Below are positions 1 to 7,936 of a stretch of 64,000 bases of DNA, in pieces. Under the pieces are notes generated by a model that ran no database searches, had not been told where the DNA came from, and saw only the letters and a program-made list of their open reading frames with translations. The stretch is taken from assembly GCF_030551255.1 (NCBI RefSeq), contig NZ_CP130630.1:12151001-12215000 (forward strand). The letters are read 5' to 3'. The position numbers and the translations under genes are program-made. The DNA comes from Streptomyces sp. NL15-2K (GTDB taxonomy: Bacteria > Actinomycetota > Actinomycetes > Streptomycetales > Streptomycetaceae). Within the stretch, counting starts at the first letter, position 1. Each line of letters starts with the position of its first letter.

Positions 1-37
1 CGTTAGGCATGGAGTGGTCCATCTGGTGATGCTCCGC

Positions 38-640
38 TCACCGGTCGTCCTGGTCGAGAAGCAGGCGTAGGAAGTCGTTGACCGGACCGATGATGTCGAG
101 GTCCTGGTCGAGGACCCACTGCAGCTGGAGGCCGTTGAGCACGGCATGGAAGAGAGCCGCGGCGCTCTCGGGGCTGACGCCCTCGCGCAACCGGCCGCGG
201 GCCGCCTTGTCGAGGAATCCTTCGGCGAACTGCGTGCGCCCGCGTTCGTTGCGCTCGACGAAGTAGGTGTGGGCGGGATGATCCGTGCGTGAGGCCGCGG
301 CGGCGAGCTCGATCCACAGGCGTATGAGCTCCGGGGCCTTCTGGTGGTGACGGATGAGCTCACCAAGGTAGGGCGCGAGCTGGTCGAAGCTGTCGACCTG
401 CGCTGCGCCGTGCTGCCACTCCTCGGAATCTCGCTCGGCGAGCACCGCGGCAAGGAGCTCCTCCTTGTTGCGGAAGTGATGGAGGAGTCCGGCGTGGGTG
501 ATGCCGGCCCGCTCCGCGATGTCCCGCAGGGAGGCCTTGGCGTAGCCGTTGTCGGCGAAGCTGTCGCGTGCCGCCCGTACGATCTCCGCTCGGCGGGCCG
601 CTGTTTTGGCGTACGGCCCGCGCGCTGTTGCCTGACCCAC
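38..640 (-). CDS. TetR/AcrR family transcriptional regulator
   Basis: A 200-residue protein with an N-terminal TetR helix-turn-helix (residues about 10-55, with the typical RDIAERAGIT and LLHHFRNKEELL segments) and a helical ligand-binding C-terminal half. The GTG at 640 is chosen because the family's similarity starts there; a longer in-frame extension to 808 looks non-coding. Downstream on the complementary side the gene diverges from the decayed GH3 gene at 796. A candidate operator at 708-728 lies between the two and recurs upstream of the large glycosidase gene train, so this protein is the likely local repressor, with a glycoside or aglycone as inducer (inference). The family is clear; ligand and targets are not shown by the sequence. 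Confidence 0.88.
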   Translation of the reverse strand: MGQATARGPYAKTAARRAEIVRAARDSFADNGYAKASLRDIAERAGITHAGLLHHFRNKEELLAAVLAERDSEEWQHGAAQVDSFDQLAPYLGELIRHHQKAPELIRLWIELAAAASRTDHPAHTYFVERNERGRTQFAEGFLDKAARGRLREGVSPESAAALFHAVLNGLQLQWVLDQDLDIIGPVNDFLRLLLDQDDR

Positions 641-707
641 GGTGCGCTCACTCTTCCCAATGAAGCCAGTTCGGACAGGTCTTGCGCAGCAATTGACCCT
701 CAAAAAA

Positions 708-728
708 CCTACCACACGGTTGGGATTA
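708..728. promoter_or_regulatory. Candidate TetR operator A in the tetR/GH3 divergent promoter
   Basis: This 21-bp site has the core TACCACACGGTTGG, an imperfect dyad ACC-N4-GGT. It lies midway between the TetR start (640) and the GH3 start (796). Sixteen of its 21 positions match the site at 12311-12331. Location and recurrence suggest an operator; binding is inferred. Confidence 0.5.
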
Positions 729-795
729 GTTCGTCCCCGCCTCGGGGCTGAGTGAACGGTGGCGCTCTGGTTGCGAGAGCCGGCTGCGCCTTCCC

Positions 796-1875
796 GTGTT
801 CGCGGCACCGCCCACCTCGTTCAGCGACGACAAGATCGGGAAGCTGGCGTCCCGGCTGTCGCTCGAGCAGAAGGTCGCACAGCTGACCTGTATGAATGTC
901 ATGAACCTGTTGGACCGTGCCGCGCACCCGAGCGACGCGCGGAGCCCGGTGGTCGATCCGGGGAAGCTGGCGGCGCTGCGACCGCACGGTCTCGGCCACC
1001 TCGCGATGGCTTGGTTCCTCGGCCACGACGCGGACAGTTCGCGGTCGGTGCTGGCCGGGGTGCAGGAGGCCGTGCGCGAGGTGTCCCCGTACGGGAGCGG
1101 CGCGATGGTCCACAACGATGCGGTCAACGGCTTCATGCACGTTTCCGGTTCGCAGTTCCCGACGGCCTGGGCTAAGGCCGCGACATGGCAGCCGGACCTC
1201 GTGCGACGCGCCGCCGCGGTGAGCGCGGCCCACATGCGCGACGCCGGAATGCAACTCGCCCTCTCACCGCTCATGGACCTCGCACGGACCCGCGCTGGGG
1301 CCGGGTGCACGAGTCCTACGGCGAGGACCAAGAGCCGGCGGCGCAGTTCGCGGTCGCGTTCGTGCACGGCACGCAGGGCGAGAACGGCGCGACGGGTGTG
1401 CTGGCCACGGCGAATCACTCGGCGGCAATGGCGCCTCGGAAGGGGCTGAACAAGGCCGTCACCCAGCTCGGCCGGTCGGGCGCTGCCTGACGAGTACGCT
1501 GTCCCGTTCCGCCGGGCGATCAGCAAGGCCGGGCTGGGCACGATCATGAACTCCTACAACGAGATCGACGGCATCCCGGCGGTGGCCAGCCGCTGGCTGC
1601 TCACCGAACTGCTGCGCGGCGAGCTCGGCTTCGACGGGCTGGTGGTCAGCGATTACGACGCACTCCCGATGCTGACCGAGGTCTTCCACACCGCCACCAC
1701 CCCCGGACGGGCAGCGGTCGAGGCGCTGACCGCCGGAATGGACGTCGACCTGCCCAGCGGCAAGATCTACGACCACATCGTGCCCGAGGTGGAGGCCGGG
1801 CGGCTGGACGAGGAGCTCGTCGACCAGGCTCGAGCCGCCCCCGCGAACGCCGTTGCCGACGGAGAGGACTCGTGA
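796..1875 (+). pseudogene. Decayed GH3 beta-glucosidase (frameshifted, C-terminus lost)
   Basis: Three successive frames together encode a GH3 N-terminal TIM-barrel domain. Frame 1 runs from GTG 796 to about 1290 and includes the segment SPLMDLAR. The next frame carries DPRWGRVHESYGED and extends to about 1465. The last frame runs from about 1475 to 1875 and holds YNEIDGIPA and VVSDYDAL, whose Asp is the expected GH3 nucleophile. The first shift is explained by one missing G near 1290; the second lies near 1465-1475. The reading stops just after the TIM barrel, so the C-terminal GH3 domain, about half of a normal 700-800 residue enzyme, is absent. It diverges from tetR and was probably part of the same glycoside regulon. 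As it stands it is non-functional. Confidence 0.85.
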
Positions 1876-2299
1876 TCGACACTGTGCGGCTTTCCACGCC
1901 CCATGACCTGACCGCTTGAACACCGTGCAGTGCCGAGCCATCGTCCTCGGCACGGCGCGCTTGCGGATGCGGTCGGCTGTCCGGCGTGAGCAAGCCGCTG
2001 CTCGCACACGCCGGCCCCGAGGTGGTGGAGCAGGTCATCGCGCCGGGCTGCCGGGGTACACCGAACGCACCGTCACCCGAACCCGCGCGGCTACGGGCGA
2101 TGCCGCCCGAGTGCGCGAGCCGGCGTGGCTGTCGTCCGTCAGGAAACGACAGAGGCGGTCGACTCGGTGGCCGTCCGTGCCCTCAACGCCGACGCCGAGG
2201 TCATCGCGGCACTGTCCCTCGCCGTGGGCGCCGGTACGGTCGACCTACGGACGGTGCGGTCGGCGCCGGCCCTGGAAGCCGCTGACCTGCTCTGCCGTT
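1876..2299 (+). other. Intergenic stretch with a possible unidentified gene remnant
   Basis: No intact gene is evident between the GH3 wreck and the rhamnosidase stop. From 2125 a plus-strand reading with plausible protein character (segments VRALNADAEVIAAL and AGTVDLRTVRSAP) runs to about 2300, then enters the rhamnosidase 3' end antisense. I do not recognise a family. It may be the tail of a deleted gene. Confidence 0.25.
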
Positions 2300-4960
2300 T
2301 CAACTTCCTGGCTTCATACGGCGGGTGGCACGGAAGGTGCCTGTCGTGGCGGTCTCGGTGGTGCCGTCGGGGAAGACAACGCGGGCCGTGGTGGTCGGCG
2401 GTACCTCGACGGTGAGCGTCAGCTCGTCGTCGGTCGTCCGCCACTCGACGGTGATCGTGCCCTGCGGAGACTCGTGGGTGCCCCGGGCCCAGGTCAGTGA
2501 CGGGTGGGGGACGGGCGCGACCACGAAGGACTCCCAGGCGACCGACTCCGGTGTCTGTCGCAGCCCCAGCGTGTGGGTGTGCAGGAAGCGGATCACGGCG
2601 CCCTTGCTGTAGTGGTTCAGGGAGTCGTGGGCGTCTCCGTTCTCGTCGATGCCCTCCCAGCCCTCCCAGATGGTCGTCGCGCCGCGGTCGAGCATGTACA
2701 GCCAGGACGGTGCGGTGCGCCGCAGGAGCAACTCGTAGGCGATGTCTGCGTGGCCGGTGTCGGCCAGGACGGGGAGCAGGTCACCGGTGGCGAGGAAGCC
2801 GGTGCCGAGGTGGGTGCCGGCGGCGCGGATCAGTTCGACCAGGCGTGCGGCGGCGGCCGAGCGCAGCTCCTCGGGGACGAGCCCGAGGGAGAGCGCGCGT
2901 ACGTAGGCGGCCTGGGTGTCGTCGGTGGTGCGTCCGTCGGGGGTGAGGAACTCGGTGCGCCAGGCGTCGCGGATGCGCTCGGCGGTCTCGGTGTAGCGGG
3001 CCTCGTGCTCGGTGCGGCCCAGCACCCTCGCCACGTCGGCGAGGGTTGACGTCGAGCGGTACAGGAACGCCGTGCCGACCTCGCCCTTGTCGGCCATGAA
3101 CCAGGCGACCGGGTCGTCCTTGATCGGGTCGATGCGGGTGCCGTCGGCCGCTTTCGCCTTCGGCTCGGTCCACTCGCCCCAGTGGAAGGAGCCGTCCCAG
3201 AGGTAGTGCTCGTGCGGCAGTGGCTCGGGCGAGCGCTCGATCCGGGACTGGTGGCGGGTGGTGCGGGCGGTCTGCAGCGCCCACTCGACCCAGCGGACCA
3301 TTGCCTCCCAGTTCTCGGTGAGGATTTCTCGGTCGCCGTAGGACTGGTACAGCTCCCAGGGGACGGCGACGACGGCGTCGCCCCAGCCGGCGGAGCCGGT
3401 CATCATGGCGAACTGGTCGTCGAGGTGGTGCTTGATGCGCCTGCCGTCGGGCGAGAAGTTGGCGATCCGACCGTCGGGCAGCTGGTCGTCGCGGACCGAG
3501 CGGAGCCATTTGCGGCTGAAGCCGAGGACGTCGTACAGCCGCGTGGCGGTCGGTGCGAAGACCTGGTAGTCGCCGGTCCAGGCGAGGCGTTCGCGGGTCG
3601 GGCAGTCCGTGGGCACGTCGACGGCGTTGCCGCGGAAGCTCCAGTCGGCGATCTCGTGCAGGCGGTTGAGGTCGTCGTCGCTGCACGCGAAGGAGCCGGT
3701 GCGGCGCAGGTCGGTGTGGACGACGCGCATCGTGATGCTCGCGGGGTCGAGCGGGGCGCCGTCGCGGCGGATGCGCGCGTACCGGAAGCCGTGCACGGTG
3801 TGGCGTGGCTCGAACACCCCACCCTGGCCCGCGGAGACGACCTCGTCGCGCTGGACGAAGGGGATCGGGTCCTCGCCGGGGCGTGTGGAGTCCAAGTGGG
3901 CGGTCGTCAGGTCGCCGTCGGCGCCGACGTGTTCGCCGTAGTCGATGACGGTGCGGGTGCCGGCCGGGCCGAGGCCGCTCAGGGTGATCCAGCCGGAGGC
4001 GTTCTGCCCGAAGTCGGCGATCCAGAGCCCTTCTTCGAGCTGCTTGACCGACTGTGCCGGACGCGACTCCACGACCCGCACCGGCGGCGCCGGGGACCAG
4101 TCGATCGCGGGCGCCTCGACCTGATCGACGAGGACCGGCTGTTCGGCGCCCGGCCCGGTGTGGAAGTCGGTGGTCTGCCCGTCCATGAGGTCGGCCCGGG
4201 TGATGGCCGACCGGGTGCACGTCCAGGTCTCGTCGCTGCGCACGACCTGGCGTGAACCGTCCTCGTACGCGATGTGCAGCTCGGCACGTGCGCCGAGGTT
4301 CGTCCCCCAGCCGGCCGGCAGGCGGAACGCGCCGACCTGGCCCCGGTACCAGCCGTCGGACAGGATGATCTCGATCAGGTTGCCGCCTGCCCTGACAGCC
4401 GCCGTGACGTCCGATGCCTGGGCGTGGAGCGTGCGGTCGTAGGAGGTGGACCCGGGCGACAGCTCAGCGGTGCCGGCCCGTTCGCCGTTCACGTACGCCT
4501 CGTACACACCGAGCGCCGTCGCGTACAGCCGCGCCGAGCGCACCCCCGCCCGCGCCTCGAACCGCGTCGACAGGGTGTGAGCCGGGCGTTTGCCGTAGCC
4601 GCGGTCGCCGGATTCGAGCGGCGAGATCCAGCGCGCCTGCCAGTCCTCGTCGAGGAGGCCGACCTCGAACGCGTTCCACTCCGACCACGGCGAGGGACTC
4701 CCGGTGCCGTCGGCCCGGACGCGCCAGGCCACCTGCCGGCCGCTGCGCAGCGCAGCCCAGGGCCAGGGGAGGAACCGGTGCCGGCCGGACGCAGCCCGCA
4801 CCGCGGGCTGCGCCTCGCCGTCGACGGTGCACTCCAGCTCGTAGCTCGCCGGGAATCCCGCGTCCGACGGTGGCTTCCACGACAGGCGGGGTGCGGGGCC
4901 CGACACGGTGAACTGATCACCGCCGCTGTCGATGCGCAGGTCATACGGTGCGTTGTTCAT
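2300..4960 (-). CDS. Alpha-L-rhamnosidase, GH78
   Basis: An 886-residue GH78 enzyme that removes terminal alpha-L-rhamnose from plant glycosides. N-terminal beta-sandwich domains cover about residues 1-420. The (alpha/alpha)6 catalytic barrel begins near the signature DVPTDCPTRERLAWTGD (about residue 450), whose Glu in TRERL is the expected general acid. Tryptophan-rich substrate-site motifs such as TTIWEGWEG follow, with a C-terminal beta-sandwich after about residue 790. Length and domain order fit bacterial GH78. There is no signal peptide, so hydrolysis is probably cytoplasmic after uptake. It is the last gene of the minus-strand train, 302 bp downstream of the MFS transporter. The sequence is intact. 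Confidence 0.93.
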   Translation of the reverse strand: MNNAPYDLRIDSGGDQFTVSGPAPRLSWKPPSDAGFPASYELECTVDGEAQPAVRAASGRHRFLPWPWAALRSGRQVAWRVRADGTGSPSPWSEWNAFEVGLLDEDWQARWISPLESGDRGYGKRPAHTLSTRFEARAGVRSARLYATALGVYEAYVNGERAGTAELSPGSTSYDRTLHAQASDVTAAVRAGGNLIEIILSDGWYRGQVGAFRLPAGWGTNLGARAELHIAYEDGSRQVVRSDETWTCTRSAITRADLMDGQTTDFHTGPGAEQPVLVDQVEAPAIDWSPAPPVRVVESRPAQSVKQLEEGLWIADFGQNASGWITLSGLGPAGTRTVIDYGEHVGADGDLTTAHLDSTRPGEDPIPFVQRDEVVSAGQGGVFEPRHTVHGFRYARIRRDGAPLDPASITMRVVHTDLRRTGSFACSDDDLNRLHEIADWSFRGNAVDVPTDCPTRERLAWTGDYQVFAPTATRLYDVLGFSRKWLRSVRDDQLPDGRIANFSPDGRRIKHHLDDQFAMMTGSAGWGDAVVAVPWELYQSYGDREILTENWEAMVRWVEWALQTARTTRHQSRIERSPEPLPHEHYLWDGSFHWGEWTEPKAKAADGTRIDPIKDDPVAWFMADKGEVGTAFLYRSTSTLADVARVLGRTEHEARYTETAERIRDAWRTEFLTPDGRTTDDTQAAYVRALSLGLVPEELRSAAAARLVELIRAAGTHLGTGFLATGDLLPVLADTGHADIAYELLLRRTAPSWLYMLDRGATTIWEGWEGIDENGDAHDSLNHYSKGAVIRFLHTHTLGLRQTPESVAWESFVVAPVPHPSLTWARGTHESPQGTITVEWRTTDDELTLTVEVPPTTTARVVFPDGTTETATTGTFRATRRMKPGS

Positions 4961-5262
4961 GCTCTGCTTTCTCGGGAGTTCGATGAACCGTGTTGTTTAC
5001 GGCGGTTGTCGCAGCGCGCGTACGGCGAGGGCCTTCCGGCGGTGGGGCCGGCCGGCGCAGGCTCTCGTCCGGTCCGCCGCGAGCCGCCGTGGAGAGGCGG
5101 GCCGTGCGCTGATGCTCCGGCGGAGCCGCGTCGAAGCGGTACGGCCGCGATGCCGTCACAGGCGTGTCGCCGCCCGCCGCCCCCGTACGCCACAGGAGGC
5201 CGCCGGGATCCGGGGGAACGGACCGGATCCCTTGCGCGCACCGGCGATTGCCGAGGTGCCCG
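4961..5262 (-). other. Spacer between MFS and rhamnosidase genes
   Basis: This is the longest gap in the glycoside gene train. It holds a purine-rich segment (GAGAAAG) before the rhamnosidase ATG and no ORF I can support. It is long enough for a separate promoter, but I see no convincing operator. Confidence 0.4.
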
Positions 5263-6645
5263 CTACCGGACCGACTTGATCTTGAACTTGATGATCAGGC
5301 CGCCGACGAGCGCGAGCACCGCGCCGCCAAGGTAGAGCAGTGTGTAGTTCTTCTCCCCGCCGCTCGTGACACCGATGGTGATGATGAGCGGTGCGATGAG
5401 CGGGGCGAGGGCGCTGGGGATCTTCTGCGCGAAGGCGACCACCGCGAGATAGCGGCCGGCCTGGGCCCGGTCCGGGAGAACGGCGAACACGATCGCCTGG
5501 TCGACGGCGCTGAACATCGCGATGGCGAGCTGCATCAGTACCGCGCCGATGATGAGCTGGGGCATCGAGTAGGCGAACGCCTCGGTGACGGCCCCGGCGA
5601 CGAAGATCGCGGAGCCGATCACGGTGAACAGCTTGCGCCGGCCGAGCTTGTCGGAGAGGAAGCCGCCCCCGATGGCGCCGCCGGTTGCCGCCAGCACCCC
5701 GAGGATCCCGATCGTCGACACGACGCCGGCGACCTCCTTGACGGGCATGTCGAGCCGCTGGGCGTAGAAGAAGGTCCCGAAGGTGGTGTTGAAGTACAGG
5801 CCCATGAAGAAGACGAAGCGGCCGAGCCAGTTCCAGCCGAAATCGGGGTACTTCCGCGGACTGAACCCGTAGCTGGCGACCAGGCCTTTGAGGCTCACCT
5901 CGCGGGTGTGGACGAGTGTGCGGGAGTCGCCCTCCGGCTTGAACAGCGGGAACAGCAACAGCATGGCCGCTCCGATGACGCCCGGGACCAGGAACACCAG
6001 AAGCGTGCTGGAGGCCACCGTGTACGCGATGCCGATGCCGACCACCGGCGCGATCTGGGTCATGACGCCGGTCACCGCCGAGACCCGTCCACGCTGCTCC
6101 TCGGGCACGCGGTCGGCCTGGACGTTCTGGATGGCCTGCCCGACCGTGGACCAGCCGACCATGCCGACGACCCACGCCAGGCCCACCAGGAAGACGGTCG
6201 GTGCGACGGCGATCCCCAGGAGCCCGAGCATGCCGAGGGCCGTGCCGGCGAACATGAACGGTGTCCGGCGGCCCAGGCGGGAGCGCATCCGGTCGCTCCA
6301 GAAGCCCATCAGAGGGCTGAGGACCAGATAGACGACCTGGGCGGATCCGGTGACGTATCCGAGCAGTTCCTCGCGTCCGGGAACGAGGTCGTCGATCCGC
6401 ACGGCCAGCGAGTAGGAGAGCGGAACCATCAGGGCCAGGGAGGCCCCGAAGCTGGCGATCATGATCCAGGCGAGGTAACTACGGCTGACCCTCTCCAGCG
6501 GCGGGGCCTCGATCTCGGGGGCGGAGGTGCCGGCCGGCTCCTTGCCGGCGCCCGTTGCCGGCCCGGCCGGCTCCTCACCGTCACCTTGCGCCGGTTCGGT
6601 CGGCGGGGGTCCGGCCACGCTGATGTCACGGTCGTTGTGAGGCAT
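5263..6645 (-). CDS. MFS transporter, probable glycoside importer
   Basis: A 460-residue polytopic membrane protein with about 12 predicted transmembrane helices. The 45-residue hydrophilic N-terminus is rich in Pro, Glu and Ala. The loop after helix 2 carries the MFS signature-like GFWSDRMRSRLGRRTP, and the equivalent loop in the second half reads GGFLSDKLGRRK. Both are typical of proton- or sodium-coupled sugar/drug MFS carriers. The ATG at 6645 has a good Shine-Dalgarno, GAAGGAG. Its position between an SDR and the rhamnosidase, in a train of cytoplasmic glycosidases without signal peptides, suggests it imports the intact glycoside. Substrate and direction of transport are inferred; export of an aglycone is the alternative. 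Confidence 0.85.
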   Translation of the reverse strand: MPHNDRDISVAGPPPTEPAQGDGEEPAGPATGAGKEPAGTSAPEIEAPPLERVSRSYLAWIMIASFGASLALMVPLSYSLAVRIDDLVPGREELLGYVTGSAQVVYLVLSPLMGFWSDRMRSRLGRRTPFMFAGTALGMLGLLGIAVAPTVFLVGLAWVVGMVGWSTVGQAIQNVQADRVPEEQRGRVSAVTGVMTQIAPVVGIGIAYTVASSTLLVFLVPGVIGAAMLLLFPLFKPEGDSRTLVHTREVSLKGLVASYGFSPRKYPDFGWNWLGRFVFFMGLYFNTTFGTFFYAQRLDMPVKEVAGVVSTIGILGVLAATGGAIGGGFLSDKLGRRKLFTVIGSAIFVAGAVTEAFAYSMPQLIIGAVLMQLAIAMFSAVDQAIVFAVLPDRAQAGRYLAVVAFAQKIPSALAPLIAPLIITIGVTSGGEKNYTLLYLGGAVLALVGGLIIKFKIKSVR

Positions 6646-6790
6646 GAGGACTCCTTCGTCTCATGAATGGCAGGTGGTGCGGCAGTTGGTGGGGGGCGGC
6701 ACACGCGCTCGTGGATGAACTGGCGGCGCTGCATACGGAGCAGGGCGTCACCAGGCCCGCTTGCCGATCGACTGCCACTGGGTTTGGGCA

Positions 6791-7810
6791 TTACTGGACC
6801 GACCAGCCCCCGTCGGACGGGAGGACGGCGCCGTTGATGTTGATGCCGTCGTCACTCAGCAGGAAGGTGATGGAGGCCGCCAGCTGTTCGGCGGTGGCCA
6901 GGCTCGGAATCGCCTGCTGGAAGGGGGCGAGCCGGGCGGAACCCGTCGGCGACACGTGCGCGGGCATGGGGATGCCGGTCGCCACGCCGCCGGGTGCGAC
7001 CGCGTTGACCCGGATGCCGTGCGGGCCGTACATGAAGGCGGCGGATCTGGTCAGGCCGAGGACACCGTGTTTGGAGACGGTGTACGCGGTGCCGGAGGAG
7101 TTGCCGCGCAGCGCCGCTTCCGAGGCGACGTTGACGATCGAGCCGGCACCCGCGGCCATCATGAGCGGCAGGACCGCACGGGACAGTTTGAAGCCGCCGG
7201 TGAGGTTGATGCCGATGACGCGGTCCCAGATTTCGTCCGAGGTCTCGTGGACCGGCGAGAAATCGTCGTTCACGCCGGCCACGTTCGCCAGGGCGTCGAT
7301 GCGGCCGTCGGCTGCCACGACGATCCGGTCGATGTCACCTTGCAGTGTGATGTCACCGAGGACGGTGGCGATCGCGCCGTCGGGGAGGGACGCCGCGAAG
7401 GTCTCGAGGCGCTCGGCCGAGACGTCCACAGCGATCACGCGGCCACCTTCCCGCGTGACGCGCGAGGCGGTTGCCCGGCCGATGCCGGATGCCGCGCCGG
7501 TGACGATGACGGTCTTGCCGTCGAACCGTCCGGGCGTGACGCGCTCGGTCCACACGCCCGGGGCGCTCTCCTCGGCCGGTACGACCCCGTCGTTGACCTG
7601 CAGCACCAGATCATCGACGACCGCCTGCGGCAGTTGCCCTTGGCTGACGGCGACGAGTTGCCGGAGCGGGAGCGTGCGGACGGGGGCGAGCATCTCCTGC
7701 GGTACCCCGGCCTGGTCCAGCAGCCCCTTGATGAGCGGCGCGCCTTTCGGGTGGGTCAGCCATGCGTCGATGGTGCTGTGCGCGGTGAGCTGGGGAGGGG
7801 GAGTGTCCAT
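6791..7810 (-). CDS. SDR family oxidoreductase with a 95-residue N-terminal extension
   Basis: A 339-residue protein starting at ATG 7810. A classical short-chain dehydrogenase fold begins near residue 97: TGAASGIG at 104-111 (NAD(P)-binding), NVAG near 177, catalytic Ser about 230, Tyr 243 and Lys 247. Before it lies an extension of about 95 residues that is not part of SDRs. It contains STIDAWLTHPKGAPLIKGLL and PVRTLPLRQLVAVS, and looks to me like the short tail found at the C-terminus of some actinobacterial GH3 enzymes (recollection, not verified). A perfect LacI-type palindrome lies 40 bp upstream. The probable role is oxidation of a sugar or aglycone hydroxyl released by the neighbouring glycosidases. 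Confidence 0.85.
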   Translation of the reverse strand: MDTPPPQLTAHSTIDAWLTHPKGAPLIKGLLDQAGVPQEMLAPVRTLPLRQLVAVSQGQLPQAVVDDLVLQVNDGVVPAEESAPGVWTERVTPGRFDGKTVIVTGAASGIGRATASRVTREGGRVIAVDVSAERLETFAASLPDGAIATVLGDITLQGDIDRIVVAADGRIDALANVAGVNDDFSPVHETSDEIWDRVIGINLTGGFKLSRAVLPLMMAAGAGSIVNVASEAALRGNSSGTAYTVSKHGVLGLTRSAAFMYGPHGIRVNAVAPGGVATGIPMPAHVSPTGSARLAPFQQAIPSLATAEQLAASITFLLSDDGININGAVLPSDGGWSVQ

Positions 7811-7849
7811 GTGGTCCGGTCTTTCTGTGCGGGGGTGCGCCAACGGGTA

Positions 7850-7863
7850 TTGAAACGTTTCAA
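7850..7863. promoter_or_regulatory. LacI-type operator palindrome
   Basis: The perfect 14-bp palindrome TTGAAACGTTTCAA has the central CG typical of LacI/GalR-family operators in actinomycete sugar loci. It lies 40 bp upstream of the SDR start at 7810 and downstream of the beta-glucuronidase stop. No LacI-family gene is present in the window, so the repressor would be encoded elsewhere. Confidence 0.7.
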
Positions 7864-7936
7864 AATCCCGAGGCGGGCCATTGAGGTCCATGGCGGCGGA
7901 GCACGGAGCAGGGAGCGCAGGGAGCGGGGTAAGGCG

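Noticed and set aside
3182..4255. Long plus-strand reading opposite the rhamnosidase
   Set aside because: Low-complexity Val/Asp/Gly-rich translation, fully overlapped by the well-supported GH78 gene.
5164..6666. 500-codon plus-strand reading opposite the MFS gene
   Set aside because: Asp/Glu/His-rich shadow without domains; the minus strand encodes a clear 12-helix transporter.
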